A stretch of 64,000 nt of DNA from Brevibacterium daeguense (lineage in GTDB: Bacteria > Actinomycetota > Actinomycetes > Actinomycetales > Brevibacteriaceae), in contig NZ_JAJTWW010000009.1 in the NCBI RefSeq assembly GCF_021729135.1, forward strand, positions 62,001 to 126,000. The letters are read 5' to 3'. The translations under genes and the position numbers were made by a program. Of the stretch, positions 35,481 to 44,514 are shown piece by piece (position 1 is the stretch's first letter; each line of letters begins with the position of its first letter). The notes below the pieces were generated by a model. That model made no database searches. It was given only the letters and a program-made list of their open reading frames with translations, and was not told the DNA's origin.

Positions 35481-36257
35481 GTGATCCCGGCCGCGGGGTC
35501 GGGAACTCGTCTGGGGATGGGCATCCCCAAAGCATTCGTCGAAATCGCCGGAGTCACGCTGCTTGAGCGCAGCGTGCTCGGCGCACTCGCCTCGGGGGCA
35601 GCCGCACATGTGGTGGCTGCGGTTCCCGAGGCGCTCGTGTCTGCGGCTGCGGATGCATTGGCTGCGCGTGTGCGTGCCGCGGGGCTGGACCCGAGCACGG
35701 TCGACGTCGTCGTCGGCGGTGAGGACCGCGTCGCCTCGGTGCAGGCCGCACTGGAAGCGGTGGGCAGCTGCTCGAACGTCCTCGTGCACGATGCCGCGCG
35801 CTGCCTGACCCCGCCCGCGGTGTTCACGCGCGTCGTCGCGGCCCTGCGCGCCGGTGCTGCCGGCGTGGTGCCGGCCCTGCCGATGACGGACACCGTGAAG
35901 CGAGTGGCCGGACGGGGCCCGGCAGGCGGTGAAGCGCTGGTGAGCGACCTGGATCGCTCGACGCTGCGCCGGGTGCAGACCCCGCAGGGCTTCCCGTTGG
36001 CCATCCTGCAGGAGGCGCACCGGCTCCAGCGGGCGGACCCGAATCCGGCAGCCACCGACGACGCGATGCTGGTCGAGCGGCTGGGTCACGTGGTGGAGGT
36101 CGTCGCCGGGGACGAGCGGGCATTCAAGATCACCCATCCCATCGACATGCGGCTCGCGGAGCTGTACGTCGGCGACAGCGAACCGGACGCCGGCCCCCGG
36201 AAGCCCGGGATGGCGGACGGATGTGCCGAGGCACCCCCGAAGGAGAGGATCGAATGA
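35481..36257 (+). CDS. ispD: 2-C-methyl-D-erythritol 4-phosphate cytidylyltransferase
   Basis: A 258-residue (or slightly longer) IspD of the MEP isoprenoid pathway. The CTP loop is [30 protein letters not shown] and [12 protein letters not shown] are further marks. The start is uncertain. The GTG at 35481 leaves only one residue before the loop and would cut the first beta-strand. The CTG at 35466, overlapping the carD stop, would give [11 protein letters not shown] and a complete strand. No ATG exists. The C-terminus carries an extra Pro/Gly-rich tail, and the stop overlaps ispF (ATGA). Confidence 0.93.
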   Translation: MIPAAGSGTRLGMGIPKAFVEIAGVTLLERSVLGALASGAAAHVVAAVPEALVSAAADALAARVRAAGLDPSTVDVVVGGEDRVASVQAALEAVGSCSNVLVHDAARCLTPPAVFTRVVAALRAGAAGVVPALPMTDTVKRVAGRGPAGGEALVSDLDRSTLRRVQTPQGFPLAILQEAHRLQRADPNPAATDDAMLVERLGHVVEVVAGDERAFKITHPIDMRLAELYVGDSEPDAGPRKPGMADGCAEAPPKERIE

Positions 36258-36745
36258 CGGATCGACTGCTGCCCCAGGTGGGACTCGGAGTCGACGTGCA
36301 TGCCTTCTCCTTGGACCCGGACCGGCCGATGTGGCTGGCCGGACTGCTGTGGGAGGGCGTGACGGGGCTTGAGGGGCACTCGGATTCGGATGCGGTGGCC
36401 CACGCCTGCTGCGACGCGCTGTTCTCCGCGGCGAGGATCGGCGACCTCGGCGCGCATTTCGGAACCGACCGGCCGGAGCTGGCGGGCGCCTCGGGTGCGG
36501 AGCTGCTTGCGGAGGCCGCACGGCTCGTGCGCGCTGCAGGATTCGAGATCGGCAATATCGCGGTGCAGGCAGTGTGCAGCACCCCCAAGATCGGCAGGCG
36601 GCGCGAAGAGGCGCAGCAGGTGCTCAGCGATGCGGCCGGTGCGCCGGTCGCGGTGTCGGGCACGACTGCCGACGGGCTCGGCCTGACCGGGCGTGGTGAG
36701 GGAGTGGCTGCACTGGCCACCGCACTCGTGTTCTCAGCTGCGTGA
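36254..36745 (+). CDS. ispF: 2-C-methyl-D-erythritol 2,4-cyclodiphosphate synthase
   Basis: A 163-residue IspF, which cyclises the IspD/IspE product. Metal-binding residues are in GVDVHAF and the [20 protein letters not shown] helix; STPKIGRR and [15 protein letters not shown] complete the active site. The ATG at 36254 overlaps the ispD stop by four nt; in some actinobacteria IspD and IspF are fused, so this is the split form. The 3' end overlaps the convergent membrane gene by 12 bp. Confidence 0.95.
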   Translation: MTDRLLPQVGLGVDVHAFSLDPDRPMWLAGLLWEGVTGLEGHSDSDAVAHACCDALFSAARIGDLGAHFGTDRPELAGASGAELLAEAARLVRAAGFEIGNIAVQAVCSTPKIGRRREEAQQVLSDAAGAPVAVSGTTADGLGLTGRGEGVAALATALVFSAA

Positions 36746-37270
36746 GACGTATCCGATGGCGTGACAGCCGTCGGAGAAGGTCAGCCGCGCGGGCACCGCA
36801 TCCTGCTCATCCCAATCCGAATACCGGGCGAGAGTGGCCTGTCCCTCATGCAGGAGGGCATCCTCCGCTGGCTCGCCCTGCGCGGTCGAGGGCAGCGGGC
36901 CGCGCAGCACGAGCGGTGTCGAATCGGCCTGCTGCAGCAACAGATCGCGCGTGGCGGTCACTCCGGTGAATTCCACTTCCTCGGTCAGGTGAGCGCTCCT
37001 GTCGTGCCTGAGGCGCTGCAGCGGCAGGACGCGCCGGAGGCCGAGGCGGCTCAGGAACACGCCGCCGAAGGCGACTGCGGCCGCCATCGCCAGGGCGATC
37101 GCGGTTGCGGAGAGTTCGAGGGAGGGCACGATCACGGAGATTGCGAGGCCGATCGCGATCACGATGAGCGCGATCCCGTAGAAGAGGTTCCACCCGGGGC
37201 CGTTGATCTCCGCAGTGATCCACATCTGCTCGGTCCGGCTCAGGGTGTGCTCTCTCTCCTGCTTGGTCAT
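36734..37270 (-). CDS. Hypothetical membrane protein with two helices
   Basis: A 178-residue protein: a polar start ([16 protein letters not shown]), two hydrophobic helices at about residues 30-75, then a cytoplasmic-looking mixed domain ([20 protein letters not shown]). No known motif is seen. Start is ATG at 37270. It overlaps ispF by 12 bp at the 3' end, and the TRAP-gene terminator lies just upstream. Confidence 0.65.
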   Translation of the reverse strand: MTKQEREHTLSRTEQMWITAEINGPGWNLFYGIALIVIAIGLAISVIVPSLELSATAIALAMAAAVAFGGVFLSRLGLRRVLPLQRLRHDRSAHLTEEVEFTGVTATRDLLLQQADSTPLVLRGPLPSTAQGEPAEDALLHEGQATLARYSDWDEQDAVPARLTFSDGCHAIGYVSRS

Positions 37271-37312
37271 GCGGCCATTGTGTCATCTTCAACAGGTCGG
37301 GTCGACAACGCC

Positions 37313-37347
37313 GAGATGCCCCCGACCTGGAAGGTCAGGGGCATCTC
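37313..37347 (-). terminator. Terminator after the TRAP-type binding protein gene
   Basis: GAGATGCCCC pairs with GGGGCATCTC, and GACC/GGTC extends the stem across one mismatch. It lies 96 nt past the stop of the minus-strand gene at 37443. Confidence 0.7.
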
Positions 37348-37442
37348 GCGACGCTGCCGGGGCAGGTGAACCCATCAGCCCCGGCGCGGACCGAACTGCT
37401 CGCTGTCGGTCCTGTCAGCCGATCTCGGAGCTGCCGGTCGGA

Positions 37443-38726
37443 TCAGCTCGGCCGGTGGCCGGCCGCCGACTCGGAGAAGACGCGCTCGGCCAGCGGACGG
37501 AAGTCCACGCTGCCCTTCTCGTACCACTCGTCGAGCTGGTCGAGCTCGCCGGCGTCGGTGTAGCCGAGCTCCTCGACGATGCCGGTCCACTTCTCCGCGG
37601 ACGCCTCCATCTGCTCACGGATGTCCTCGGGCAGGCGTCCCTCGGCGATGAGGTCGTCGACGAGCTTCTCCTGGGTTTCGGCGATGATCTGTTCGGTCTC
37701 CGGATCCATCTCCACGAACTCGCCGCCGGCGCCCTTGGCGTCGCTGACGGCCTGGCGGCCGGCGTCCATGGTGTTGACGACCATTCCGTGCCAGTGGTCG
37801 ACCTCGGCGTCGAAGATGATCTGCTGGTAGGCCAGCGGCAGCTCCTTGATCGCCGGGCCGGCCACGTGCATCGCTGTGGCCGAGCCGGTCATGCGCTTGT
37901 CGGCGAAGTGGGAGACATACGGGGCGACCTCGAGCAGACCGGTCGAGCCCGCGACCTGCGGCTGCACGAAGGTGCAGTCCACCGTGCCGCGCTGCAGCGC
38001 CTCGAACGTCTCTCCGTACTCCATCGACACGGGGCTGGCCTCCAGCGCCTCGGCGAACGCAGTGTGCGCAGTGCCGGCGATCCGCATCTGCCGACCCTGC
38101 CAGTCCTCCGGGGCGGAGCCCGGCTCGCTGCAGGCCGTCCAGTAGTCGCCGGAGCTCATGAGCGGGGAGAGCGGTACGAGGCCCTTCTCCTCGATGCTCT
38201 GCATGTGCTCCTCGCTGTTCCAGCCGAGCTCGCTCATCATCGCCGCCGAGATCGCCTCACCGGTCAGGGGTGCTGCCGTCGAGTAATGCGTGAGCTTGCT
38301 GTAGGCGTCGACGGTCGGGAACTCGTCCGGGAAGTAGATCGCGGCGTAATAGGCGATGTCGACGCGACCGTCGGTCAGCGCGTCATCGAGCTCCGTGTAC
38401 GGTGCGATCGACTGGCCCCACGCGTTCTCCAGCTTGATCTTGCCGCCGGAGCGCTCCTCGATGTACTTCTGGAAGGCCAGCCCGTTGGCCGCCGTCTCGG
38501 AGTTCTGCGAGGATGCACCGGGCTGATACGTCAGAGTGACGGGCTCGAGCTCCGCCAGCGCTGCGTCGACCTCCTCCTGCGATGCCCCGTACTCGAATCC
38601 GGTTCCGCCGCTCTGGCCGCCGCCGCTGGCGCCGACCCCGCCGGCGCAGCCGGCGAGCAGTCCGATGCTCGCTCCGGCCGCGAGTACTGCCGTCAGTGCG
38701 CGGTTCGTGCGTTTCGTCGTCTTCAT
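37443..38726 (-). CDS. TRAP-type (DctP-like) substrate-binding lipoprotein, orphan
   Basis: A 427-residue binding protein. Signal peptide with lipobox LLAGC, lipidated Cys27, Gly/Ser linker, then a DctP-like body: NGLAFQKYIEERSGGKIKLE, DALTDGRVDIAYY, GRQMRIAGTAHTAFAEALEA, SMEYGETFEALQRGTVDC and PLAYQQIIFDAEV. TRAP binding proteins normally sit beside DctQ and DctM; neither is here. The ligand cannot be told. It has its own terminators on both sides and so is a single-gene transcript. Confidence 0.85.
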   Translation of the reverse strand: MKTTKRTNRALTAVLAAGASIGLLAGCAGGVGASGGGQSGGTGFEYGASQEEVDAALAELEPVTLTYQPGASSQNSETAANGLAFQKYIEERSGGKIKLENAWGQSIAPYTELDDALTDGRVDIAYYAAIYFPDEFPTVDAYSKLTHYSTAAPLTGEAISAAMMSELGWNSEEHMQSIEEKGLVPLSPLMSSGDYWTACSEPGSAPEDWQGRQMRIAGTAHTAFAEALEASPVSMEYGETFEALQRGTVDCTFVQPQVAGSTGLLEVAPYVSHFADKRMTGSATAMHVAGPAIKELPLAYQQIIFDAEVDHWHGMVVNTMDAGRQAVSDAKGAGGEFVEMDPETEQIIAETQEKLVDDLIAEGRLPEDIREQMEASAEKWTGIVEELGYTDAGELDQLDEWYEKGSVDFRPLAERVFSESAAGHRPS

Positions 38727-38882
38727 CTGTGACCCACCTCTTCGTACGTCGGTGCCCGCGCAGCGGCGGGCGATGAAGAAAACTTACCGAATGATCGTTC
38801 GGATGGGAAGTCGACGCGGACTGCGGTTCTCGGATTCGGGGGACCCCACCGCCGGCGAAGTGCCTGATTCGATCGCTGAATG

Positions 38883-38917
38883 GCTGACGCCGGACCTCGT
38901 GGAGGCCCGGCGTCAGC
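38883..38917 (-). terminator. Distal terminator of the mscR-MBL operon
   Basis: Perfect 11-bp stem GCTGACGCCGG / CCGGCGTCAGC with a 13-nt loop, 70 nt after the MBL gene stop on the minus strand. It is the second of two tandem hairpins. Confidence 0.75.
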
Positions 38918-38947
38918 ACTGCGGGTGTGCTCGCGGGAAGGTGACGG

Positions 38948-38979
38948 GCTGCCGGGAGAGGACATGTTCTCCCGGCAGC
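38948..38979 (-). terminator. Proximal terminator of the mscR-MBL operon
   Basis: Perfect 12-bp stem GCTGCCGGGAGA / TCTCCCGGCAGC with an 8-nt loop, starting 8 nt after the MBL gene stop. It protects the orphan TRAP gene downstream from read-through. Confidence 0.85.
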
Positions 38980-38987
38980 GCTCACGA

Positions 38988-39674
38988 TCAGTGGCCGCGG
39001 TCGACCCACTCCTGCAGATGCGGCTTCTCGGCACCGATCGAGGTCGCGTCGCCGTGGCCGGTGAGCACCACCGTCTCGTCGGGCAGGGCGAAGAGCTTGG
39101 TGCGGATCGACTCGATGATCGTGTCGAAGCTCGAGTACGACCGTCCCGTCGCTCCCGGTCCGCCCTGGAAGAGCGTGTCCCCGGACAGCAGCACCGGGAC
39201 CTCGGCGCCCACCGGGGTTCCGATCACACCGGGCAGTCCGCCGACATTGAGGCCGGAGGGTGCGTAGAAGCAGGTGGAGCCGGGCGAGTGTCCCGGCGTG
39301 TGGATGGCACGCAGCGTGGCACCGCCGACGGTCAACTCCTGCCCGTCCTCGATGGTGCCGTCCGGCTGGGCTTCCGGGTAGACCATCTCCCAGAGGACCT
39401 GATCCTCGGGATTGAGGAGAACCGGCGGATTGCCCAGCGCCTGCTTGGCATCAGCGACAGCGCGGATGTGATCGTCGTGGCCGTGCGTGAGCACGATCGC
39501 CTGGACCGTTCGGCCGGCGACCGCCTCGACGACGGCATCGGGGGAGTGGGCCGGGTCGAAGACGATCACCTCGGAGTCGTCGCCGACGATCCACACGTTG
39601 TTGTCGACGTCCCAGGTGCCCCCGTCGAGCGAGAAGGTCCCGGACGTCACCACATGGTCGACACGAGCAGTCAT
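38988..39674 (-). CDS. Metallo-beta-lactamase-fold hydrolase partner of MscR
   Basis: A 228-residue MBL-fold hydrolase of the glyoxalase-II type. The metal site is THGHDDH, then HTPGHSPGSTCFY, LSGDTLFQGG and the late His in LTGHGDATSIG. Its ATG overlaps the mscR stop by one nt (TGATG), so both are made together. The likely role is hydrolysis of a mycothiol thioester such as S-formylmycothiol, finishing formaldehyde oxidation; this is inferred from pairing and fold. The frame extends upstream for 270 codons, but that part is antisense-like sequence within mscR. Confidence 0.9.
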   Translation of the reverse strand: MTARVDHVVTSGTFSLDGGTWDVDNNVWIVGDDSEVIVFDPAHSPDAVVEAVAGRTVQAIVLTHGHDDHIRAVADAKQALGNPPVLLNPEDQVLWEMVYPEAQPDGTIEDGQELTVGGATLRAIHTPGHSPGSTCFYAPSGLNVGGLPGVIGTPVGAEVPVLLSGDTLFQGGPGATGRSYSSFDTIIESIRTKLFALPDETVVLTGHGDATSIGAEKPHLQEWVDRGH

Positions 39675-40765
39675 CAGAACTCCACCACCGAACGCAGCAC
39701 CTCGCCGCGGTTCATCTTGTCGAACGCCTCCTCGACCTGATCGATCCGGATCCGCTCCGTCACGAACCTGTCGAGGGGCAGGCGCCCTTCCTTGTACAGC
39801 TGCACGAGCATCGGGAAGTCGCGCTCCGGCAGGCAGTCGCCGTACCAGGACGACTTGAGCCGGCCGCCGCGGCCGAACACGTCGGCCAACGGAAGGCTGA
39901 GCTCCATGTCCGGGGTGGGCACGCCCACCAGGACGACGGTGCCGGCGAGATCGCGGGCGTAGAACGCCTGCCGCCAGGTCTCCGGCCGGCCGACGGCGTC
40001 GATCACGACGTCGGCGCCGAAACCGCCGGTCAGCTCCTGCACGGCCGACACCACGCCGTCCTCGTCGAGATCCTTCGAGGCGATTGTGTGGGTGGCGCCG
40101 AGCTCCTTCGCCGCGGCGAGCTTCTTCTCGTCGAAGTCGATCGCGATGATCGGCGAGGCGCCGGCGAGGTGGGAGCCGGCGATCGCCGCATTGCCCACGC
40201 CGCCGCAGCCGATCACGGCCACGGACCGGCCGCGGGTCACCTGGCCGGTGTTGATGGCCGCGCCGATGCCCGCCATCACTCCGCACCCGAGCAGCCCGAC
40301 CACGGCGGGATCCGACTCCTCGACCTTCGTGCACTGTCCGGCGGCCACCAGCGTCTTCTCCGCGAAGGAGCCGATGCCGAGTGCGGCTTCCAGCTCGGTG
40401 CCGTCGGTCAGGGTCATCTTCTGGGTGGCGTTGTGGGTGTCGAAGCAGTACCAGGGCTCGCCGCGCTTGCAGGCCCGGCATTCGCCGCAGATTGCGCGCC
40501 AGTTGAGGATCACGAAGTCGCCGACAGCGACGTCGGTGACGCCTTCACCGACCTCGGAGACGATCCCGGCCGATTCGTGGCCGAGGAGGAATGGGTAGTT
40601 GTCGCTGACCCCGCCTTCCCGATAGTGGAAGTCGGTGTGGCACACCCCGCACGACTTCACATCGACGACGACCTCGCCGGGTCCCGGATCGGGGATCACG
40701 ATGTCGGTGAGTTCGACGGGCTCGCCCTTGGCCTTGGCGACGATTCCCTTGACTGTGGTGGGCAT
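39674..40765 (-). CDS. mscR: S-(hydroxymethyl)mycothiol dehydrogenase (formaldehyde oxidation; also nitrosomycothiol reductase)
   Basis: A 363-residue zinc-dependent alcohol dehydrogenase. Catalytic zinc ligands lie in [10 protein letters not shown] and GHESAGIV; the structural zinc loop has [15 protein letters not shown]; the NAD fold is [33 protein letters not shown] and [14 protein letters not shown] are typical of the mycothiol-dependent branch. It oxidises the formaldehyde-mycothiol adduct with NAD and can reduce nitrosomycothiol. With mshA and mshD in the window, its cofactor supply is evident. Confidence 0.95.
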   Translation of the reverse strand: MPTTVKGIVAKAKGEPVELTDIVIPDPGPGEVVVDVKSCGVCHTDFHYREGGVSDNYPFLLGHESAGIVSEVGEGVTDVAVGDFVILNWRAICGECRACKRGEPWYCFDTHNATQKMTLTDGTELEAALGIGSFAEKTLVAAGQCTKVEESDPAVVGLLGCGVMAGIGAAINTGQVTRGRSVAVIGCGGVGNAAIAGSHLAGASPIIAIDFDEKKLAAAKELGATHTIASKDLDEDGVVSAVQELTGGFGADVVIDAVGRPETWRQAFYARDLAGTVVLVGVPTPDMELSLPLADVFGRGGRLKSSWYGDCLPERDFPMLVQLYKEGRLPLDRFVTERIRIDQVEEAFDKMNRGEVLRSVVEF

Positions 40766-40920
40766 ACGGCCTCCTGAAGGTGCTGATGGGTCTCCGGCCA
40801 GTCTATGGGCAGGAGTCGAGCAGGGACCACTGGCCGGGGCGACGGCGCCGGGGCAGCGGGCACCGGCCGCAATCCGCGCAGGGGCGGCAGGCCGCGCACC
40901 GGAGAGAGCCGAACGAACGA

Positions 40921-40948
40921 GGCGGCCGGGGCATGAGCCCCGGCCGCC
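40921..40948. terminator. Terminator downstream of metP-metS
   Basis: Perfect 12-bp stem GGCGGCCGGGGC / GCCCCGGCCGCC with a 4-nt loop ATGA, 82 nt after the metS stop on the minus strand. Confidence 0.85.
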
Positions 40949-41016
40949 TGTCAGCTCGCCGGCCGCCTGTCAGCTCGTCGGATTCCGAGTCAGCTCGTCC
41001 GACTCCGAACCGCCGC
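40942..41016. repeat. Short direct repeats beside the metS terminator
   Basis: GGCCGCCTGTCAGCTCG occurs at 40942-40958 and 40961-40977, and GTCAGCTCG recurs once more a few bases on, with TCGGATTCCGAG and TCCGACTCCGAA between or after. The first copy overlaps the terminator stem. The remaining 40766-41030 gap holds no gene I can support. Confidence 0.75.
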
Positions 41017-41030
41017 GTGGCGACCCCGAG

Positions 41031-41150
41031 TCATTCCTCATGACCGATGGTGTCGTCGGGATGGCGCCGCAGGTGCAGGATCGAGGCGACCAGACCGCCC
41101 CAGACCGTGCACAGGGCGATGATCATCATGATGATGGCCGATGCGCTCAC
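41031..41150 (-). CDS. metS: Small subunit MetS of an NSS-type methionine/alanine importer
   Basis: A 39-residue peptide: one membrane helix (SASAIIMMIIALCTVWGGLV) followed by a polar tail (LRRHPDDTIGHEE). This is the form of the MetS small subunit that Corynebacterium MetP needs for activity. The GTG overlaps the transporter stop (GTGA), so it is translationally coupled. Identity rests on position, size and sequence type. Confidence 0.85.
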   Translation of the reverse strand: MSASAIIMMIIALCTVWGGLVASILHLRRHPDDTIGHEE

Positions 41151-42772
41151 AGTGTCTGTCCTCCTTCGGTTCGGGTCTGTTCCGGTCTCGGGGTGCTCGC
41201 CGCGGGGCCGGCGCCGGAGCGGTCCTGCTCGGCGAGCGAGGCGGTCGCCGCATCCGAGGCGGCAATGGCGTCCTCGGTGTGCCGCAGGGCGCGCTTGGGC
41301 CACGGGATCAGGGTCAGGACGATCGCCACCACGATGAGCAGCGCGATCATGCCCCAGCCGAACACATTGGTGAAGCTCTTCGGCATCCCGCCGTAGCCGT
41401 CCTGGATCAGGGTGATGATCTGTGAGATCAGCATGTAGCCGAGCACCAGCGGCGTGATGACGGACAGGCAGATCATCCAAGTCGGCCCGAGTTTGAAGGA
41501 CGACGTCGCGTTGATGTGGTCGCGCAGGACCGGCAGCTTGCGCAGCAGCCAGGCGACCACGATGAGCGAGACGACCGCGGAGCCGACGACGCCGATGTTG
41601 TTGGCGAAGGCGTCCACGACGTCGAGCACGTTGAGTCCGGTGACCGTGGGCATCGTCAGGCAGGAGATGACTGCCATCAGGCCGCCGACGATGAGCAGCG
41701 AGGTGCGGTTGCTGATGTCCAGCTTCTCGGCGACGGACTGCACCGGCACCTGCACGATCGAGATCAGCGATGTCATCCCGGCGAACACCAGGCTGCCGAA
41801 GAAGAGAATGCCGAACAGGGCACCGCCGGGCATCTGCGAGATCAGCGTGGGGAAGCTGATGAACGCGAGCCCGACTCCCGAGGCGACGACCTCGTCGACG
41901 GCGACGCCGGAGGCCTGAGCCATGAAGCCCAGCGCGGCGAAGACGCCGATGCCGGCGAGCACCTCGAAGCTGGAGTTCGAGAACGCCACGACGAGGCCGG
42001 AGCCGGAGAGATTGGTGCGGCGCTTGAGGTACGAGGCGTAGGTGATCATGATGCCGAACGCGATCGACAGGGAGAAGAAGATCTGGCCGTAGGCCGCCAC
42101 CCACACCGCCGGATCGGCCAGCGCCGCGAAGTCCGGGGTGAAGAAGGCGTCGAGTCCGGCGAAGGCACCCGGCAGGAAGAGCGCCCTGACCACCAGGATG
42201 AGGAACATGACGACGAGCAGCGGGATGAAGATCAGGTTGAAACGGCTGATGCCGCGCTGCACGCCCAGCAGCAGGACGCCGAGCGTGACCACCCAGACGA
42301 TGATCAGGGGGATGAGCACGCCGGGGACGAAGTCGCCGGAGAGTCCGAACTCCCCGGACTGCTGCAGGAACTCGCCGATGAAGAAGCTCTCCGCATTGTC
42401 GCCCCAGGCCTGGGTGACCGAGAAGATCATGTACATTCCGGCCCAGCCGATGATCACGGCGTAGTAGATCCCGATCACGAACGCGATGCCGGTCTGGAAC
42501 CAGCCGATCGGCTCGGCGGCCCGGGTGAATGCGCGGAAGGCCATCGGCGCCGAGGAGCGGCTGCGGTGCCCGAGCGCGTAGTCGAAGAACAGGATCGGGA
42601 TGCCCGCCGTGAGCAGGGCGACCAGGTACGGGATCAGGAAGGCGCCGCCGCCGCTGTCATAGGCGACGTACGGGAAGCGCCAGATGTTGCCCAGGCCGAT
42701 GGCGGACCCGATGGCAGCCATGATGAAGGCTGTTCGGGTCGCGAACATCTCGCGCTGGGACGATGTCGTCAT
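41147..42772 (-). CDS. metP: NSS family sodium-dependent amino acid transporter (MetP type)
   Basis: A 541-residue neurotransmitter:sodium symporter-fold protein with 11-12 helices. The first helix AAIGSAIGLGNIWRFPYVAY carries the sodium and substrate site; GGGAFLIPYLVALLTAGIP and a Ser/Thr-rich eighth helix follow. With MetS it likely imports methionine and/or alanine. The start is uncertain among ATG 42790, GTG 42778 and ATG 42772; GGAGG inside the longer reading lies 5 nt before 42778 and 11 nt before 42772, so translation from 42790 seems least likely. Confidence 0.92.
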   Translation of the reverse strand: MTTSSQREMFATRTAFIMAAIGSAIGLGNIWRFPYVAYDSGGGAFLIPYLVALLTAGIPILFFDYALGHRSRSSAPMAFRAFTRAAEPIGWFQTGIAFVIGIYYAVIIGWAGMYMIFSVTQAWGDNAESFFIGEFLQQSGEFGLSGDFVPGVLIPLIIVWVVTLGVLLLGVQRGISRFNLIFIPLLVVMFLILVVRALFLPGAFAGLDAFFTPDFAALADPAVWVAAYGQIFFSLSIAFGIMITYASYLKRRTNLSGSGLVVAFSNSSFEVLAGIGVFAALGFMAQASGVAVDEVVASGVGLAFISFPTLISQMPGGALFGILFFGSLVFAGMTSLISIVQVPVQSVAEKLDISNRTSLLIVGGLMAVISCLTMPTVTGLNVLDVVDAFANNIGVVGSAVVSLIVVAWLLRKLPVLRDHINATSSFKLGPTWMICLSVITPLVLGYMLISQIITLIQDGYGGMPKSFTNVFGWGMIALLIVVAIVLTLIPWPKRALRHTEDAIAASDAATASLAEQDRSGAGPAASTPRPEQTRTEGGQTL

Positions 42773-42983
42773 CGACACGGTGTCCTCCATGTTGTCGGTG
42801 ACCGGCCCGGCAGGGTGGGTGTGCCCGACCGGCCGGTGGTCATGCACGCGGGTGGGTTGTGCCAGTTGAGCTCGTGGTCACGTGACCGGCGTCTCAATCT
42901 CCGCCAGTGTAGCGAACTTGTGCCTCGCCTGAGAACTCGGTGTGGTTTCCTTGGCAGTCGCCGGCATCTCCTAGACTTGCAGT

Positions 42984-44435
42984 GTGACTATCAAGCTGTT
43001 CAACACCGCATCCCGGAGCCTCGAACCCTTCACCCCCGTCAATGAGGGCAGGGCGGGGATCTACGTGTGCGGTGCCACCGTGCAGGGCGCGCCCCACATC
43101 GGGCACATGCGCTCGGCAGTGGTGTTCGACCAGCTGCGGCGCTGGCTGGTGTACCGCGGCCTCGAGGTCACGCTGGTCCGCAATGTCACCGACATCGACG
43201 ACAAGATCCTCAGCAAGTCGGCTGCGGAGGATCGCGAGTGGTGGGCTCATGCGTATCTCTACGAGCAGCAGTTCACCGCCGCCTACGACGCGATGGGGGT
43301 GCTGCGGCCGACCTATGAGCCGCGGGCGACCGGGCACATCACGGAGATGGTCGAACTCATCGAGCGCCTGCTCGCGGCCGGTCATGCCTATCAGGCGCTC
43401 GACGGCTCCGGTGACATCTACTTCGACGCCGTCTCCTGGCCCGAGTACGGCTCGCTGACCAACCAGCGCCTCCAGGACCTCAGCGATGCCGAGGACGCGC
43501 CGCTGCGCGGGAAGAAGGACCCCCGTGATTTCGCGCTGTGGAAGGCGCACAAGGACGAGGAGCCGGCCACCGCGTCCTGGCCGACTCCGTGGGGCCGGGG
43601 GCGGCCGGGCTGGCACATCGAGTGCTCGGCGATGTCGACCAAGTACCTGGGCGCAGAATTCGACATCCACGGCGGCGGTCTGGACCTGCGCTTCCCGCAC
43701 CACGAGAACGAGCTGGCCCAGTCGACCGCCGCGGGTGACCCCTTCGCCCGGATCTGGATGCACTCCGGGCTGCTCAACGTCGGCGGCGAAAAGATGTCGA
43801 AGTCACTGGGCAACTCCGTCTTCGCCCACGAGCTGTTCGCGCAGTTCCCCGCGATCACGGTGCGGTTCTTCCTGTCGTCGGCGCACTATCGCTCGGTGCT
43901 CGAGTACTCCGAGGAGCTCATGGCCCAGCAGCAGGCGGCGCTCGACCGGTTCGCGAACTTCCTCACCCGCGCCCGCGAGGTCCTCGGCGATGCAGCCCCA
44001 CCCGTCCCCGAGGCGGTCGCCGGGTGGGCCGGTCGCGCAGTGGAGGTGCCCGAGGAGTTCGCCGAGGCGATGGACGACGACCTGTCGATCCCGCGGGCAC
44101 TCGCCGTGGTCTTCGACCGGGTGGGGGAGGGGTTCCGGCTCCTCGACGCCGGCCGGACCGGCGCGGAGCTCGTGCGCGTGGTCGCGGAGGTCGAGCTCAT
44201 GCTCGACGTGCTGGGAGTCGATCCGAGTGCTGCCCACTGGGCCGGCGCCTCGGGCGGGGACGACACCGCGGCGCGGGCGCTCGACGCGCTCGTGAGCACG
44301 CTCGCCGGCGAACGGCTCGAGGCGAAGGCGCAGCAGGACTACGCGCGCGCCGATGCGATCCGCGAACGGCTCACCGCCGCGGGAATCGCCCTCGAGGACA
44401 CCGTCGACGGCTTCCGCTACCAGATCAAGGGCTGA
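42984..44435 (+). CDS. cysS: Cysteinyl-tRNA synthetase
   Basis: A 483-residue class-I synthetase. HIGH motif in GAPHIGHMR, KMSKS in GGEKMSKSLGNSVF, zinc ligands Cys in YVCGATVQ and WHIECSAMS plus HGGGLDLRFPHHENE. The full anticodon-binding C-terminus is present, so this is CysS rather than the shorter mycothiol ligase MshC. TAGACT at 42972-42977 lies 6 nt before the GTG, pointing to leaderless mRNA. rlmB follows 79 nt later. Confidence 0.97.
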   Translation: MTIKLFNTASRSLEPFTPVNEGRAGIYVCGATVQGAPHIGHMRSAVVFDQLRRWLVYRGLEVTLVRNVTDIDDKILSKSAAEDREWWAHAYLYEQQFTAAYDAMGVLRPTYEPRATGHITEMVELIERLLAAGHAYQALDGSGDIYFDAVSWPEYGSLTNQRLQDLSDAEDAPLRGKKDPRDFALWKAHKDEEPATASWPTPWGRGRPGWHIECSAMSTKYLGAEFDIHGGGLDLRFPHHENELAQSTAAGDPFARIWMHSGLLNVGGEKMSKSLGNSVFAHELFAQFPAITVRFFLSSAHYRSVLEYSEELMAQQQAALDRFANFLTRAREVLGDAAPPVPEAVAGWAGRAVEVPEEFAEAMDDDLSIPRALAVVFDRVGEGFRLLDAGRTGAELVRVVAEVELMLDVLGVDPSAAHWAGASGGDDTAARALDALVSTLAGERLEAKAQQDYARADAIRERLTAAGIALEDTVDGFRYQIKG

Positions 44436-44514
44436 ACGGCCCCCATCATCACCGGCGCACCGCCGCCGGCGGCCGGAGAAGCACTTCCGGCCTCTCGACA
44501 GACAAGGAACCGAT

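Noticed and set aside
39675..40481. N-terminal extension of the MBL hydrolase
   Set aside because: It overlaps mscR in another frame on the same strand and carries no motif; the ATG at 39674 overlaps the mscR stop as expected for coupled genes.
42984..44435. MshC (mycothiol ligase), a CysS paralog
   Set aside because: The protein is 483 residues with a complete anticodon-binding end and normal synthetase zinc ligands, whereas MshC is shorter.
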